Assembly: GCA_015069695.1 (NCBI GenBank) | Contig: JADCRZ010000015.1 | Span: forward strand, 1-64,000 | From: Williamsia sp. | GTDB taxonomy: Bacteria > Bacteroidota > Bacteroidia > Chitinophagales > Chitinophagaceae | Direction of reading: 5' to 3' | DNA length: 64,000 nucleotides | Part shown: positions 46,619 through 56,174 of the stretch, in pieces | How the letters are laid out: each line of letters begins with the position of its first letter | Position numbering within the stretch: position 1 is the stretch's first letter | Notes under the pieces: model-generated | The model's input: only the letters and a program-made list of their open reading frames with translations | Databases searched by the model: none | Told to the model about the DNA's origin: nothing | Made by a program: the position numbers and the translations under genes

Positions 46619-47173
46619 ATGAAAAAATATATCGCACCTTCTATCCGCATGACCATCGCAATGCTCATGCTCTGCTGCGTAATTTATTTTGGCCTTGTTA
46701 CCCTGATCGGCAAACTGGCACCGGGTAACGGCCATGGTGAAACGCTTTCTGCAAACGGCCGCATAGTAGGCTATGCCTTGATCGGACAAAAGTTCACGGC
46801 CGATAAATATTTCTGGGGACGTCCCTCCGCAGTGGATTACAATGCTGCGGGCTCCGGTGGCAGCAACAAGGCCGGCTCTAATCCGGATTATGTAAAGATG
46901 GTGGGGGAGCGGATCGATGCGTTCCTGGCGCACAACCCCGGTGTTAGCAGGGCCCAGCTGCCCGCAGAAATGGTGACCGCTTCCGGAAGCGGATTGGACC
47001 CGGACATCTCTCCCGCATCCGCCTATGTGCAGGTGGCCAGGATTGCCCGCGTGAGAAAACAATCCCCGGCTTCCATCCAATCACTCATCGATCAGCAGAC
47101 TATTAAAAATGCAATCGGACCGGACAAGGTGAATGTTTTGAAACTAAATATCGCACTCGATAAGCTGAAGTAA
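46619..47173 (+). CDS. KdpC, accessory subunit of the K+-transporting ATPase
   Basis: A 184-residue protein with one N-terminal transmembrane helix (about 10-30) and a periplasmic domain. The signature YFWGRPSAVDYNAAGSGGSN and DPDISPASAYVQVARIA are clear. KdpC helps K+ binding and assembly of the complex. The next gene starts two bases after its stop codon. Confidence 0.96.
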   Translation: MKKYIAPSIRMTIAMLMLCCVIYFGLVTLIGKLAPGNGHGETLSANGRIVGYALIGQKFTADKYFWGRPSAVDYNAAGSGGSNKAGSNPDYVKMVGERIDAFLAHNPGVSRAQLPAEMVTASGSGLDPDISPASAYVQVARIARVRKQSPASIQSLIDQQTIKNAIGPDKVNVLKLNIALDKLK

Positions 47174-47174
47174 T

Positions 47175-48260
47175 ATGAAGAACTTGGTTGCCGTCATCAG
47201 TCTCCTGATCGCTGGTGCTGCACAGGCACAGGACAGTGTTGCTGTAAAAACCCGTCCGCTTACCGTAAGCGGCTATATAGAAGCTTACTATAGCTATGAT
47301 CTGAACCGCCCGGCAAACAACCAGCGGCCCCCGTTTTTGTACAATTACAACCGCCACAATGAGGTTAACCTGAACCTGGGTTTTGTAAAAGCGGCGTACA
47401 ACACAGAAAGGGTAAGGGCCAACCTGGCCGTGGCAGCAGGCACGTACATGAATGCCAACTACGCCGCGGAATCCGGTACACTCAGGAATATCTATGAAGC
47501 AAATGCAGGCTATAAGCTCAGCACCAAAGCGGACTGGTGGCTCGACATCGGCATCATGCCTTCGCACATCGGTTTTGAATCTGCTGCGGGCAAAGACAAC
47601 TGGGCGCTGACAAGAAGCATGGTGGCAGGGAACTCTCCTTATTTTGAAAGCGGTGCCAGGCTCAGCTATACAACAAAGGACGGTAAACTGATGATAGCCG
47701 GGCTGGCGTTAAACGGCTGGCAGCGGATCAACCGCCTCGAGAACAACTCGCTGCTCAGCTATGGCACCCAGGTGTACTACAAGCCGCTGGATAAAATAAC
47801 CCTGAACTACAGCACCTTTACCGGAACCGACAAACCCGATCATGCAAGGCTATGGCGTACCTATCACAACCTGTATGGCATCTTCCGGTTTAACAGCGTG
47901 GTTGGACTGACACTGGGCATAGACATCGGCACGGAACAAAAAGGGGTAAGAAGCCATGACCACAACAACTGGTACACGCCGGTGGGTATCCTGCGGATCA
48001 CCCCTGCTGAAAAATGGGCCGTGGCCCTGCGCGGAGAATACTTCAGCGACAAGCAGGGCGTTGTTGTTTCCACCGGCACACCCCATGGTTTTCAAACAGG
48101 CGGTGCTTCCCTGAATGTTGATTACCTGCCGCTGCAAAACGTAGCGCTCAGATTAGAAGGAAGAACATTCAGCAGCAAAGACAGGATCTTCGTGAAAACA
48201 AACGGTTTAACTTCAGCCAATACAGCGCTAACATTCTCCACAGCGATCAGCTTTCAATGA
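47175..48260 (+). CDS. Outer-membrane porin-like barrel in the kdp operon
   Basis: A 361-residue protein with a signal peptide (cleavage after AAQAQ, about residue 20) and amphipathic beta strands throughout, ending in aromatic Phe-Gln (FSTAISFQ). It resembles the beta-barrel porin family related to phosphate-selective OprO/P and Bbp2-type proteins. It starts two bases after kdpC, so it is translationally linked to the pump; I infer that it lets K+ or counter-ions cross the outer membrane when potassium is scarce. It could instead carry another solute. Confidence 0.8.
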   Translation: MKNLVAVISLLIAGAAQAQDSVAVKTRPLTVSGYIEAYYSYDLNRPANNQRPPFLYNYNRHNEVNLNLGFVKAAYNTERVRANLAVAAGTYMNANYAAESGTLRNIYEANAGYKLSTKADWWLDIGIMPSHIGFESAAGKDNWALTRSMVAGNSPYFESGARLSYTTKDGKLMIAGLALNGWQRINRLENNSLLSYGTQVYYKPLDKITLNYSTFTGTDKPDHARLWRTYHNLYGIFRFNSVVGLTLGIDIGTEQKGVRSHDHNNWYTPVGILRITPAEKWAVALRGEYFSDKQGVVVSTGTPHGFQTGGASLNVDYLPLQNVALRLEGRTFSSKDRIFVKTNGLTSANTALTFSTAISFQ

Positions 48261-48266
48261 ATGCAT

Positions 48267-48383
48267 AACCCACCCCTGCCCCTCCCGGGAGGGGATAAGA
48301 AGGGTGCTTGTATCTGCAGCCCTCAGGAGATTCTAAGAGGGGCGTTTGTATTATCCCCTCCCGGCAGGGGCAGGGGTGGGTTC
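48267..48383 (-). repeat. Interspersed inverted-repeat element, copy C
   Basis: A 117-bp element in opposite orientation to copies A and B. Left arm AACCCACCCCTGCCCCTCCC then GGGAGGGGATAA; right arm TTATCCCCTCCCGGCAGGGG then CAGGGGTGGGTTC, almost perfect inverted repeats able to form a long hairpin. GGGGCGTTTGTATTATCCCC on this strand is the complement of the GGATAATACAAACGCCC block in A and B. It lies inside the kdp operon, between the porin and kdpD. Confidence 0.8.
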
Positions 48384-48478
48384 GTGATGGAATGCGTTTG
48401 AAAGCTGTCTATTTTTACATAGTATCATCGATCCACACAACCCAATCTAATATTGAAATCATCCGGTAAACCCATTTT

Positions 48479-49615
48479 ATGAGCGAGCAAACAAACCTGA
48501 CGGCCGAAGACTGGCTTCAAAAGATCGGGGAGGCCCGGCGAGGCAGGGGGCGGTTGAAGATTTATATCGGTATGAGTGCCGGTGTGGGAAAAACATACAG
48601 GATGCTGCAGGAAGCGCACCAGCTGATGCGGGATGGCGTGGCTGTGCGCATCGGTTATATTGAAACGCACGATCGCGCAGAAACAGCTGCGCTTGCAGAA
48701 GGGTTGCCGCTGATCCAAAGAAGGGAAGTATTTTACAAGGGCAAACGGTTGGAAGAACTGGATGTGCCGGCCATCCTGCTGGTGCATCCGCAGGTGGTGT
48801 TGATTGATGAGCTGGCGCACAGCAATATACCGGGCAGCAAGAATGAAAAACGCTGGCAGGATGTGATAGAAGTGCTGGAAGCCGGGATAGACGTGATCTC
48901 GGCTGTCAACATCCAGCACATGGAAAGCATTCATGAAGATGTAAAACACATTACAGGCGTAGACGTAAAAGAAAGGGTGCCGGACAAAATGCTGCAGATA
49001 GCGGATGAGGTGGTGAACATTGACCTGCCGGCTGATGAGCTGATCCGCCGGCTGCGGGAAGGAAAGATCTATGACCATAGCAAAGTGCAGCAGGCCCTCA
49101 GCAATTTTTTTCAGCCGGAGAAGATCCTCCAGCTGCGGGAGCTGGCGCTCAAGGAAGTAGCCGGGCAAGTTGAGCGCAAAGTGGATTATTCCATCACCGC
49201 CCGCACCCATGCCTTTCGCCACGAACGGATTATGGCTTGTATATCGAGCAATCCCGAAATTGCCCAGCGCATCATCCGCAAAACAGCGAGGCTGGCTTCT
49301 TATTACAACAGCCAGTGGTATGTGCTGTATGTGCAAACACCGCGGGAAGCAACAGACAAGATTTCGCTGGCTGCCCAGCGCCACCTGATCAACAATTTTA
49401 AAAACGCCCTTGAGCTGGGAGGGGAAGTGATCCAGGTAAAGGCAACCCATGTTGCCCGGGCCATCATAGAAACGATTGAAGCAAGGCAGATCACGACCGT
49501 TTGTTTGGGCAAGCCGCACCTGAAGCTGTGGCAGATCATTTTAAAAACCAGTGTGTTCAACCAGCTCCTGACAACCCTTTCTAAAAACGACGTAGACCTC
49601 GTCATCTTATCATGA
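48479..49615 (+). CDS. KdpD N-terminal sensor half (no kinase domain)
   Basis: A 378-residue protein equal to the cytoplasmic front part of KdpD. Walker A is GMSAGVGKTY (31-40), Walker B LIDELAHSNIPGS (about 105-117), both hallmarks of the KdpD ATP-binding domain; a universal-stress-like domain occupies about 250-378. The DUF4118 four-helix membrane region and the histidine kinase of classical KdpD (about 890 residues) are absent. The kinase is encoded by the next gene, which overlaps by four bases (ATGA), so the two should act together. Confidence 0.92.
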   Translation: MSEQTNLTAEDWLQKIGEARRGRGRLKIYIGMSAGVGKTYRMLQEAHQLMRDGVAVRIGYIETHDRAETAALAEGLPLIQRREVFYKGKRLEELDVPAILLVHPQVVLIDELAHSNIPGSKNEKRWQDVIEVLEAGIDVISAVNIQHMESIHEDVKHITGVDVKERVPDKMLQIADEVVNIDLPADELIRRLREGKIYDHSKVQQALSNFFQPEKILQLRELALKEVAGQVERKVDYSITARTHAFRHERIMACISSNPEIAQRIIRKTARLASYYNSQWYVLYVQTPREATDKISLAAQRHLINNFKNALELGGEVIQVKATHVARAIIETIEARQITTVCLGKPHLKLWQIILKTSVFNQLLTTLSKNDVDLVILS

Positions 49616-51300
49616 TCTACACGAGTGTAAAAAGTCAAGTCCGTTCCGGCACCATCTTCCTTTTCATCCTGGTCATCCTTTCAGGCGGTTTCAGCATCTT
49701 CTATCTGCAAAAGCTGTACATACAAACGCAGCATGTTTCAAAAGCAAATTATCAGTCACTCGAATACTGCCACCGCATGCAAGCAGCGCTCGACGGCACG
49801 GAGCAGCAAGGCAAAGCAAACCGGGATACGTTGAGCAAATACCTCCGTTTACAGAGAGCAAATATTACGGAAAAGGGAGAACGGGAAGCAACAGCAAGGG
49901 TAGAACAATGGTTTGCAAAACTAAAAGGCGGTGAAAGCAGTGCCGTGCAAAACATCCGGCAGGAGCTGCAAACGATTTTATCGGTCAACATGCAGGCGAT
50001 CCGGATCAAGAACGAGCAATCGGAATCGTCGGCGCAGGAAGCAAAAGCTTTCCTGATTGCCATTGTTGGTTCTATCCTGCTTATAGGATTCAGCTTTGTA
50101 ATCAGTTTCCCTTCTGTCATCACTGCACCTATCGAGAAGCTCACCGAGGCGATCAAAAAAGTAGGTGAAAAAGATTATACCCACCGCATCCATATCCAAT
50201 CAAAGGATGAGTTTGGCAAACTGGCCGGGGCATTCAATGAAATGGCAGAGCGCCTGGAATACTTTGAGAACAGCAACCTGAATAAGATCATTTTTGAAAA
50301 AAGCCGCGCTGAAGCCGTGATCAACAGTTTGCAGGACGCGAGCATCGGGATCGATAAAACCGGTACAGTTTTGTTTGCCAACAACAAAGCCCTGCAGTTG
50401 CTGGGTTTGCAGGTGAAAGACATTGTAGGCTCCAAAGCAGCGGCGGTAAGTGCGCAGAATGATTTGTTCAGGTTCTTGCTTGAAGAAAAGGGCACGGTTC
50501 CGTTTAAAGTGGTGGTAGACAACCGGGAAAATTATTTTATCAAGGAAGTTGTTGACATCGACCAGGAAGGATCAAAGAGCAGGGTGATCGTGCTCAAAAA
50601 TATTACTTCCTTTAAAGAACTGGACGTTGCCAAAACAAATTTCATCGCAACCGTTTCACACGAATTAAAAACACCGCTTGCCTCCTCCGATCTGGGTCTG
50701 ACCCTCCTGGAAGACGAACGCATCGGCAAGCTGACGGAAGAACAAAGGGACCTCATTCAAAACCTGAAGCAGGACAACCAGCGCATGCTCCGCATCTTGA
50801 GCGAGCTGCTGAACATGTCGCAGGTAGAAGCCGGTAAAATCCAACTGGACATAGCAGAAGTAAGTCCGTATGCTATTGCGGACAATGCCATAGAAGCGGT
50901 TCAGACAGCGGCGAAAGAAAAAAATATCCGGATCCAAAAACTGGTTGCTGAACACTTGCCTGCAGTGAAAGCAGACTGGGAAAAAACCGGCTGGGTATTG
51001 ACCAACTTGCTTACAAACGCCATCAAACATTCTCCAAAAGACAATACCATCAACCTGGAGATCAAAGAAGGAGACGGCCATGTAGCATTCAGCGTCTCCG
51101 ACCAGGGCCCCGGCATTCCACCTGAATTCCTGCCCAAAGTATTTGACCGTTTCTTCAAAGTACCCGGCTCAAAAGTGGGCGGCACCGGTTTAGGGCTTGC
51201 CATCTCCAAAGAATTTATCGAAGGGGAAGGCGGCAGGATCTGGGTTCAGAGCGAGATCGGGTCCGGCAGTGTATTTGGATTCTACCTCCTGAAATGTTGA
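49612..51300 (+). CDS. HAMP-PAS sensor histidine kinase paired with KdpD
   Basis: A 562-residue membrane histidine kinase: transmembrane helices at about 14-33 and 146-170, a periplasmic four-helix-like loop between, HAMP (about 165-220), PAS (about 225-320), HisKA with His350 in TVSHELKTP, and HATPase (NLLTNAIKHSPKD, SDQGPGIPPEF, GGTGLGLAISKEF). It starts within the kdpD stop (ATGA overlap), so it presumably replaces the kinase domain of KdpD in sensing K+ limitation. No response regulator (KdpE) is encoded next to it. Confidence 0.9.
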   Translation: MIYTSVKSQVRSGTIFLFILVILSGGFSIFYLQKLYIQTQHVSKANYQSLEYCHRMQAALDGTEQQGKANRDTLSKYLRLQRANITEKGEREATARVEQWFAKLKGGESSAVQNIRQELQTILSVNMQAIRIKNEQSESSAQEAKAFLIAIVGSILLIGFSFVISFPSVITAPIEKLTEAIKKVGEKDYTHRIHIQSKDEFGKLAGAFNEMAERLEYFENSNLNKIIFEKSRAEAVINSLQDASIGIDKTGTVLFANNKALQLLGLQVKDIVGSKAAAVSAQNDLFRFLLEEKGTVPFKVVVDNRENYFIKEVVDIDQEGSKSRVIVLKNITSFKELDVAKTNFIATVSHELKTPLASSDLGLTLLEDERIGKLTEEQRDLIQNLKQDNQRMLRILSELLNMSQVEAGKIQLDIAEVSPYAIADNAIEAVQTAAKEKNIRIQKLVAEHLPAVKADWEKTGWVLTNLLTNAIKHSPKDNTINLEIKEGDGHVAFSVSDQGPGIPPEFLPKVFDRFFKVPGSKVGGTGLGLAISKEFIEGEGGRIWVQSEIGSGSVFGFYLLKC

Positions 51301-51478
51301 GCTGCGGATCGTAGCAAGGGAATGGAGAGGTGCCAGCCGGCATGGGCTTTCCTGTTTAGAACGTACATAGGCTACAGCGGGCAGATGTTTATCGTTAAGA
51401 GCAGCACGAGTTTATCTCTGCTCTGATTACATAACGATCTGTTAATAGTGATGTCACAAAACCATAACATAGCAAGGA

Positions 51479-51486
51479 TAGTTTTG
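51479..51486 (+). promoter_or_regulatory. Bacteroidota-type -7 box TAGTTTTG
   Basis: An exact TAnnTTTG match 20 bases upstream of the susC-like start at 51506, giving a predicted start point about 51493 and a very short leader. The TTTG -33 element is not clear at the expected spacing, so this is tentative. Confidence 0.4.
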
Positions 51487-51505
51487 CGGCAATCACAAAC
51501 TGTTT

Positions 51506-54500
51506 ATGAGACGTACATTTACCCTCTTTTGTGCTATTGTAGCCTTGTTGTTCTTACTCGCTCATTCAACTTTACAGGCACAAATTGTTCATGTAAAAGG
51601 CGTGGTTACCGATTCTGCAACGGGAAAGCCGCTTGAAAACGTAAGTATAATCAGCAGAAATGAAGGAGGCCGTTCCACCGGTGCGAGCAAGTCAGACAAG
51701 AATGGAACTTTTGAACTGACAGCCAGTAAACAGACGCCCCTGCTGTTTACCTATATAGGCTACAGGGAGCAAACGCTGGTGACTGACAGCACCTATATGG
51801 CTGTTTCGCTTGCTCCCGCGCTGGCGAGTATGGAAACGGTGGTAGTAACAGCCCTGGGCATTAAACGCGCTGAGAAATCGCTGGGTTATGCGGCGCAAAA
51901 GCTCAATGAAAATGTGGTGAAGGATGCCCGTACCACCAACTGGGTCAACGCGCTTTCCGGCAAAGTGGCCGGGTTGAATATTCAGGGAACCGGCAGCGGG
52001 CCCATGGGCTCGTCGCGTATTACATTGCGCGGTGAATCTTCGTTAAACCTCAACAACAACCAGGCCTTGGTTGTGGTGGATGGCGTGCCGGTCAGCAGCC
52101 GCATCACCGGTACCGGAAACAATGCCCACCTGGCTGCCGATAGTCCGGTTGATTTTGGCTCAGACGTATCCGACATCAACCCCGATGATATTGAAAGTAT
52201 AACCGTGCTGAAAGGTCCGGGCGCTACAGCCTTGTACGGCAGCAGGGCGGCAGGCGGCGCTTTGATCATCACCACCAAAGCCGGTGCCCGCAAAGACCGG
52301 GGACTGGGTATAACCTACAACAGTTCGTTCAGCATTGAACAGGTCAACCGCTGGCCCGATTACCAGTATGAATATGGCGAAGGCAGGACGGCTGATTATT
52401 ATTCTTACGGCAACACAGCGGATGGCATCAATACCAGCACCACGGCTTCTGCCGGCCGTGCATGGGGACCAAAATTCAACGGGCAGATGTATTTTCAATA
52501 CGATCCCAACACGCCCACGCATATTGCCACTACGCGTACGCCCTGGGTGGCACAAAAAGATTATATCACCGGGTTCTTTCAAACAGGCACGACCCTTTCC
52601 AACAGCATTGCCATGGAAGGAGGCGGGGAGAATGGCTCGGCCCGGCTCTCGCTCACACACCAGAAGAATACCTGGATCCTGCCGAATACCGGTTATGAAA
52701 GGATCAGTGCAGCCTTGTCTGTAAACCAAAAGATCGCAGATAAAATCCGCATTACAGGAAAGATCAATTACACCAATAAATACAGTGACAACCTGCCATC
52801 GGCCGGGTACAACAACCAGACCATGATGTACTTCCTGATCATCGGCACCGCGCCCAATATCAGGCCTGAATGGTTCAAGCCTTACTGGAGACCAGGACTG
52901 GTGAACGTAGAACAGTACAAGCCATTTAATACCGGCCCCGACAATCCGTATATCGAAATGTATGAGGTCCTGAATAAAATGAACAAGCATGGCGTGATCG
53001 GAAATTTCTCGGCTGATTACCAGATCGCCAAAAACCTCAACCTGATGATCCGTTCCGGCATCGATATGTCTTTCGAGTTCAGAAGCCAGCAGCGGCCTTT
53101 CAGCCTGACCAAATATCCGCGCGGCATGTACCGCGAACAGAACGTATTCAACTATGAAGTAAATACCGATGCGTTGCTCAGCTATAAGAACAAGATCAAC
53201 GACAATTTCAGTTTTTCTGTATCAACGGGCGCCAATGCCATGAAGCAGAAATACAATTTCGCAGGCATGTATGCCGACCAGCTTGCCCAGCCCGGCATTT
53301 ACCAGATCTCGAACAGTCTCGACCCTGCAGTGGCTGACCCTGTGAAGAGTGAACGGGCCATCAACAGCGTATATGGATTCGGACAGGTATCGTACAGGGA
53401 AAGGATCTTTGTGGATGTAACCGGCCGCAACGATTGGTCGAGCACCCTGCCCGCCGGCAACAATTCGTTTTTCTATCCTTCCGTCAGCTCCAGCTTTTTG
53501 CTCAACGATTTGTTGCAGCTGCCTGCTGCGTTCTCATTTGCCAAACTGCGCTTGTCCTGGGCGCAGGTAGGTACCGATGCACAACCTTATCAAACAGATA
53601 AATACTACGACCGTATTTACAGCAACAACTTCACCAATCCGGCCACCCTTTTCAATCCCAACCTGAAGCCCGAGATCCGCTCCAGCTACGAGGCCGGCCT
53701 CGACCTGCGTTTCTTCAAAAACCGGCTGGGACTGGATTTGTCCGTTTATACCGACAGAAGCCGCAACCAGATCATTGCCATTCCCGTTGATCCTGTATCA
53801 GGCTTTTCGAACGCCCTGATCAATGCAGGGTTGATCAACAGCCGGGGCATGAAACTGGTGCTGAACGGCAAGCCTGTAGTGGGCAGAAACTTCAGCTAGA
53901 GTACCACCATCAACTGGTCGATGAACCGGAGCTATGTAAAGGAACTGGCTGCCGGCGTGCCCACGCAGGTGATCTATGCACACAACACCAACGTAACCAT
54001 TGAAGCCCGGCCAGGCGGCCGTATGGGCGATCTGTACGGTGCGGGTTTTGTGCGTTCGCCTGACGGGCAGGTGGTATACAATTCAGCGGGGCTGCCCATC
54101 CTGTCGTCGCAAACGCAGAAATGGGGAAATGCTTTTGCTGATTGGAAAGCAGGCCTGTTGAACGAGTTCACCTACAAGAATATAAGAGCAAGCATCCTGT
54201 TCGATGGACAGAAGGGGGGAAGCATGTTCTCGCAAACCAGTCATAAAAGCAATACGCTGGGTAAAACAAAAGTAACGCTGCCCGGCCGTGACCAGGGCAT
54301 TGTAGGGCAGGGCGTGGTGCTGGATGCCACCGGTAAGTATGTGCCGAATACAGTGCGTGTTCCTGCTGCTACGTATTATGACAATTACTACCAGATCCTG
54401 AATGCAGAAGTGAATGTGCATGATTGTTCTTTTATCAAATTGCGGGAGGCAAGGATAGAGTATGGCCTGAAGCGCAGCATCCTGGAAAAAATCGGTGTAC

Positions 54501-54670
54501 GGCAAACCAGCATTGCTTTGTACGGCCGCGATCTGTTCGACTGGACCAGCTTCCCGGCCTTTGATCCGGAAGGAGGGAACCTGAACAATGGTACGCTCAC
54601 ACCGGGTGTTGAGCTTACGCAATTTCCATCTACCCGCAGTATGGGTGTCAATCTTACATTAAAATTCTAA
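51506..54670 (+). pseudogene. SusC/RagA transporter interrupted by one in-frame amber codon
   Basis: The frame from ATG 51506 encodes a SusC: signal peptide (to about LQAQ, residue 29), carboxypeptidase-regulatory-like domain, plug with VTVLKGPGATALYGSRAAG, and barrel. It stops at TAG 53897-53899 after 797 residues; the same frame continues with no shift to 54670, adding STTINWSMNRSYVK... and the rest of the barrel, ending in NLTLKF. Without the TAG the protein would be 1,054 residues, the normal SusC length. Family members usually have Trp here (FSW), so a TGG to TAG change is the simplest explanation. An internal ATG at 53921 opens a 249-residue tail. It may be a recent pseudogene, a readthrough gene or a sequencing error. 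The SusD downstream is intact. Confidence 0.85.
53897..53899 (+). other. In-frame TAG within the susC-like gene
   Basis: GGC AGA AAC TTC AGC TAG AGT ACC: the reading frame is otherwise open for 798 codons before and 256 after. The position matches a conserved Trp in barrel strands of SusC proteins. Confidence 0.9.
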
Positions 54671-54682
54671 CACAAGACAGGT

Positions 54683-56164
54683 ATGTTCACTCATAAAAAG
54701 GTTTTTATATTCTTGCTTATTGTTATTGGAGCTACCTCCTGTTCCAAAAGTTTTCAGGAGCTGAATACAGATCCCAACCGGCCGAAAGATGTAACCCCGG
54801 GGGTTATTCTCGGACAGATGCAATACCGCATCGTAAATGCCAGCGTGACTGCCAGCCGGAATTTTACCAATGAACTGATGCAGGTAGATGCACCCAGGTC
54901 CAGTCCGGACGGACAAGGTCTGCACAGGTATGTAGTGAATCCGGGAAGTGGCGTCTGGAGCAATTTTTACGGCTTTATCAATGACATCAATGCTATCTAT
55001 TCTATCGCAGACAGACAGGGCGAAGCCAATTACAAAGCCATTGCGCTGGTATATAAGAGCTGGGCTTATTCTATCCTGACCGATCTGTACGGAGACGTGC
55101 CTTACTCAGAGGCTACGAGCGGGACCAGCGGAAATTTTACGCCTGCGTTTGACAAGCAAAAAGACATTTACACGCAGATCTTTAAAGACCTGGATACTGC
55201 CAATGCTTTATTCAACGATACAAAAGCGCTTACATATGGTGGTGACCAGGTGTACAATGCCAATGCGCTCACCGGTACAAAAAATACCGGCATCCAGAAA
55301 TGGAAAAAATTCTGCAATTCGCTCAAGCTGCGCCTCTTGTTGAGAACCCTAAAAAGGGATGCGGAAGTAAATGCATCCAGCCGCATCCTGACCATCCTGG
55401 CTGACACTGCAAAGTACCCTGTTTTTTCCTCAAATGCCGACGAAGCTATTTTCCGCTATCCCGGCACTACGCCGTATTTCAATCCGTATTACAATGCGCG
55501 GCCCAGCGACTGGAACCAGGGGAACTACTACACAAAATTCTTTATCAACAACCTCAACGCATGGGCTGATCCACGGCGTACGGTATGGGCCACTACGGTG
55601 AATGTAGGCGGCGTGGCAACGTACCGGGGCATAGAAAGTGGCTATCCTGTGAGCACGGAGTATGTGGTAGACCAGAATTCCAGCTATAGCAATACCCTGA
55701 AAACCCTGCCGCAGCTGGGGGTAATGATGACCTATGCAGAAGTGGAATTTATCAAAGCGGAACTGGCTTTAAAAGGCTATGCCACCGGCAAAACAGCCCG
55801 GCAGCATTATGAAAACGGGATCACGGCTTCCATGGTGCAATGGGGCGTAGCACTGCCTGCCGGCTATCTGCAGCAACCTGGTGTGGTTTACAACGCATCG
55901 GCTTCTGCTGCCGATCAGCTGGCGCAGATCATGCTGCAGAAATACTATGCATTTGTTTGGGTTGATTACCAGTCGTGGTTTGAAAAGCGCAGAACTGGGC
56001 TGCCGGTTTTAGCAAGGGGCAGCGGTATACCGGCTGAAAACCAGTTTCCGTGGCGGGTGCCTTATCCGACGTATCTTCAATCACTCAATCCGGCGGGACT
56101 GGCTGCAGCAAAAGCTTCGATGGGTGGTGACAACAGCAACGTAAAAGTATGGTGGGATCAATAA
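54683..56164 (+). CDS. SusD/RagB family lipoprotein (SusD-like group 2)
   Basis: A 493-residue lipoprotein with lipobox IGATSC (lipid on Cys20), then SKSFQELNTDPNRP, the usual start of the second SusD group. Conserved helical features include SWAYSILTDLYGDVPYSEA and AEVEFIKAELALKGY. It follows the interrupted susC by 12 bases. It should bind the ligand of that transporter at the cell surface; downstream phosphodiesterases suggest a phosphorylated compound. If the susC is truly dead, this protein may be a remnant without a partner. Confidence 0.92.
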   Translation: MFTHKKVFIFLLIVIGATSCSKSFQELNTDPNRPKDVTPGVILGQMQYRIVNASVTASRNFTNELMQVDAPRSSPDGQGLHRYVVNPGSGVWSNFYGFINDINAIYSIADRQGEANYKAIALVYKSWAYSILTDLYGDVPYSEATSGTSGNFTPAFDKQKDIYTQIFKDLDTANALFNDTKALTYGGDQVYNANALTGTKNTGIQKWKKFCNSLKLRLLLRTLKRDAEVNASSRILTILADTAKYPVFSSNADEAIFRYPGTTPYFNPYYNARPSDWNQGNYYTKFFINNLNAWADPRRTVWATTVNVGGVATYRGIESGYPVSTEYVVDQNSSYSNTLKTLPQLGVMMTYAEVEFIKAELALKGYATGKTARQHYENGITASMVQWGVALPAGYLQQPGVVYNASASAADQLAQIMLQKYYAFVWVDYQSWFEKRRTGLPVLARGSGIPAENQFPWRVPYPTYLQSLNPAGLAAAKASMGGDNSNVKVWWDQ

Positions 56165-56174
56165 AATTTATTTC

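Noticed and set aside
45591-46637. Minus-strand open frame opposite kdpB
   Set aside because: kdpB on the plus strand has all P-type ATPase motifs; the opposite frame is a shadow.
48425-49519. Long minus-strand open frame (364 codons) opposite kdpD
   Set aside because: It mirrors the codon structure of kdpD, which has clear Walker motifs; composition (many Cys, His, Phe, Gln) is typical of antisense shadow frames.
51506-54670. Suppressed or recoded amber as a programmed feature
   Set aside because: No recoding element, suppressor tRNA or second TAG-containing gene was seen; simple mutation or sequence error is more economical.
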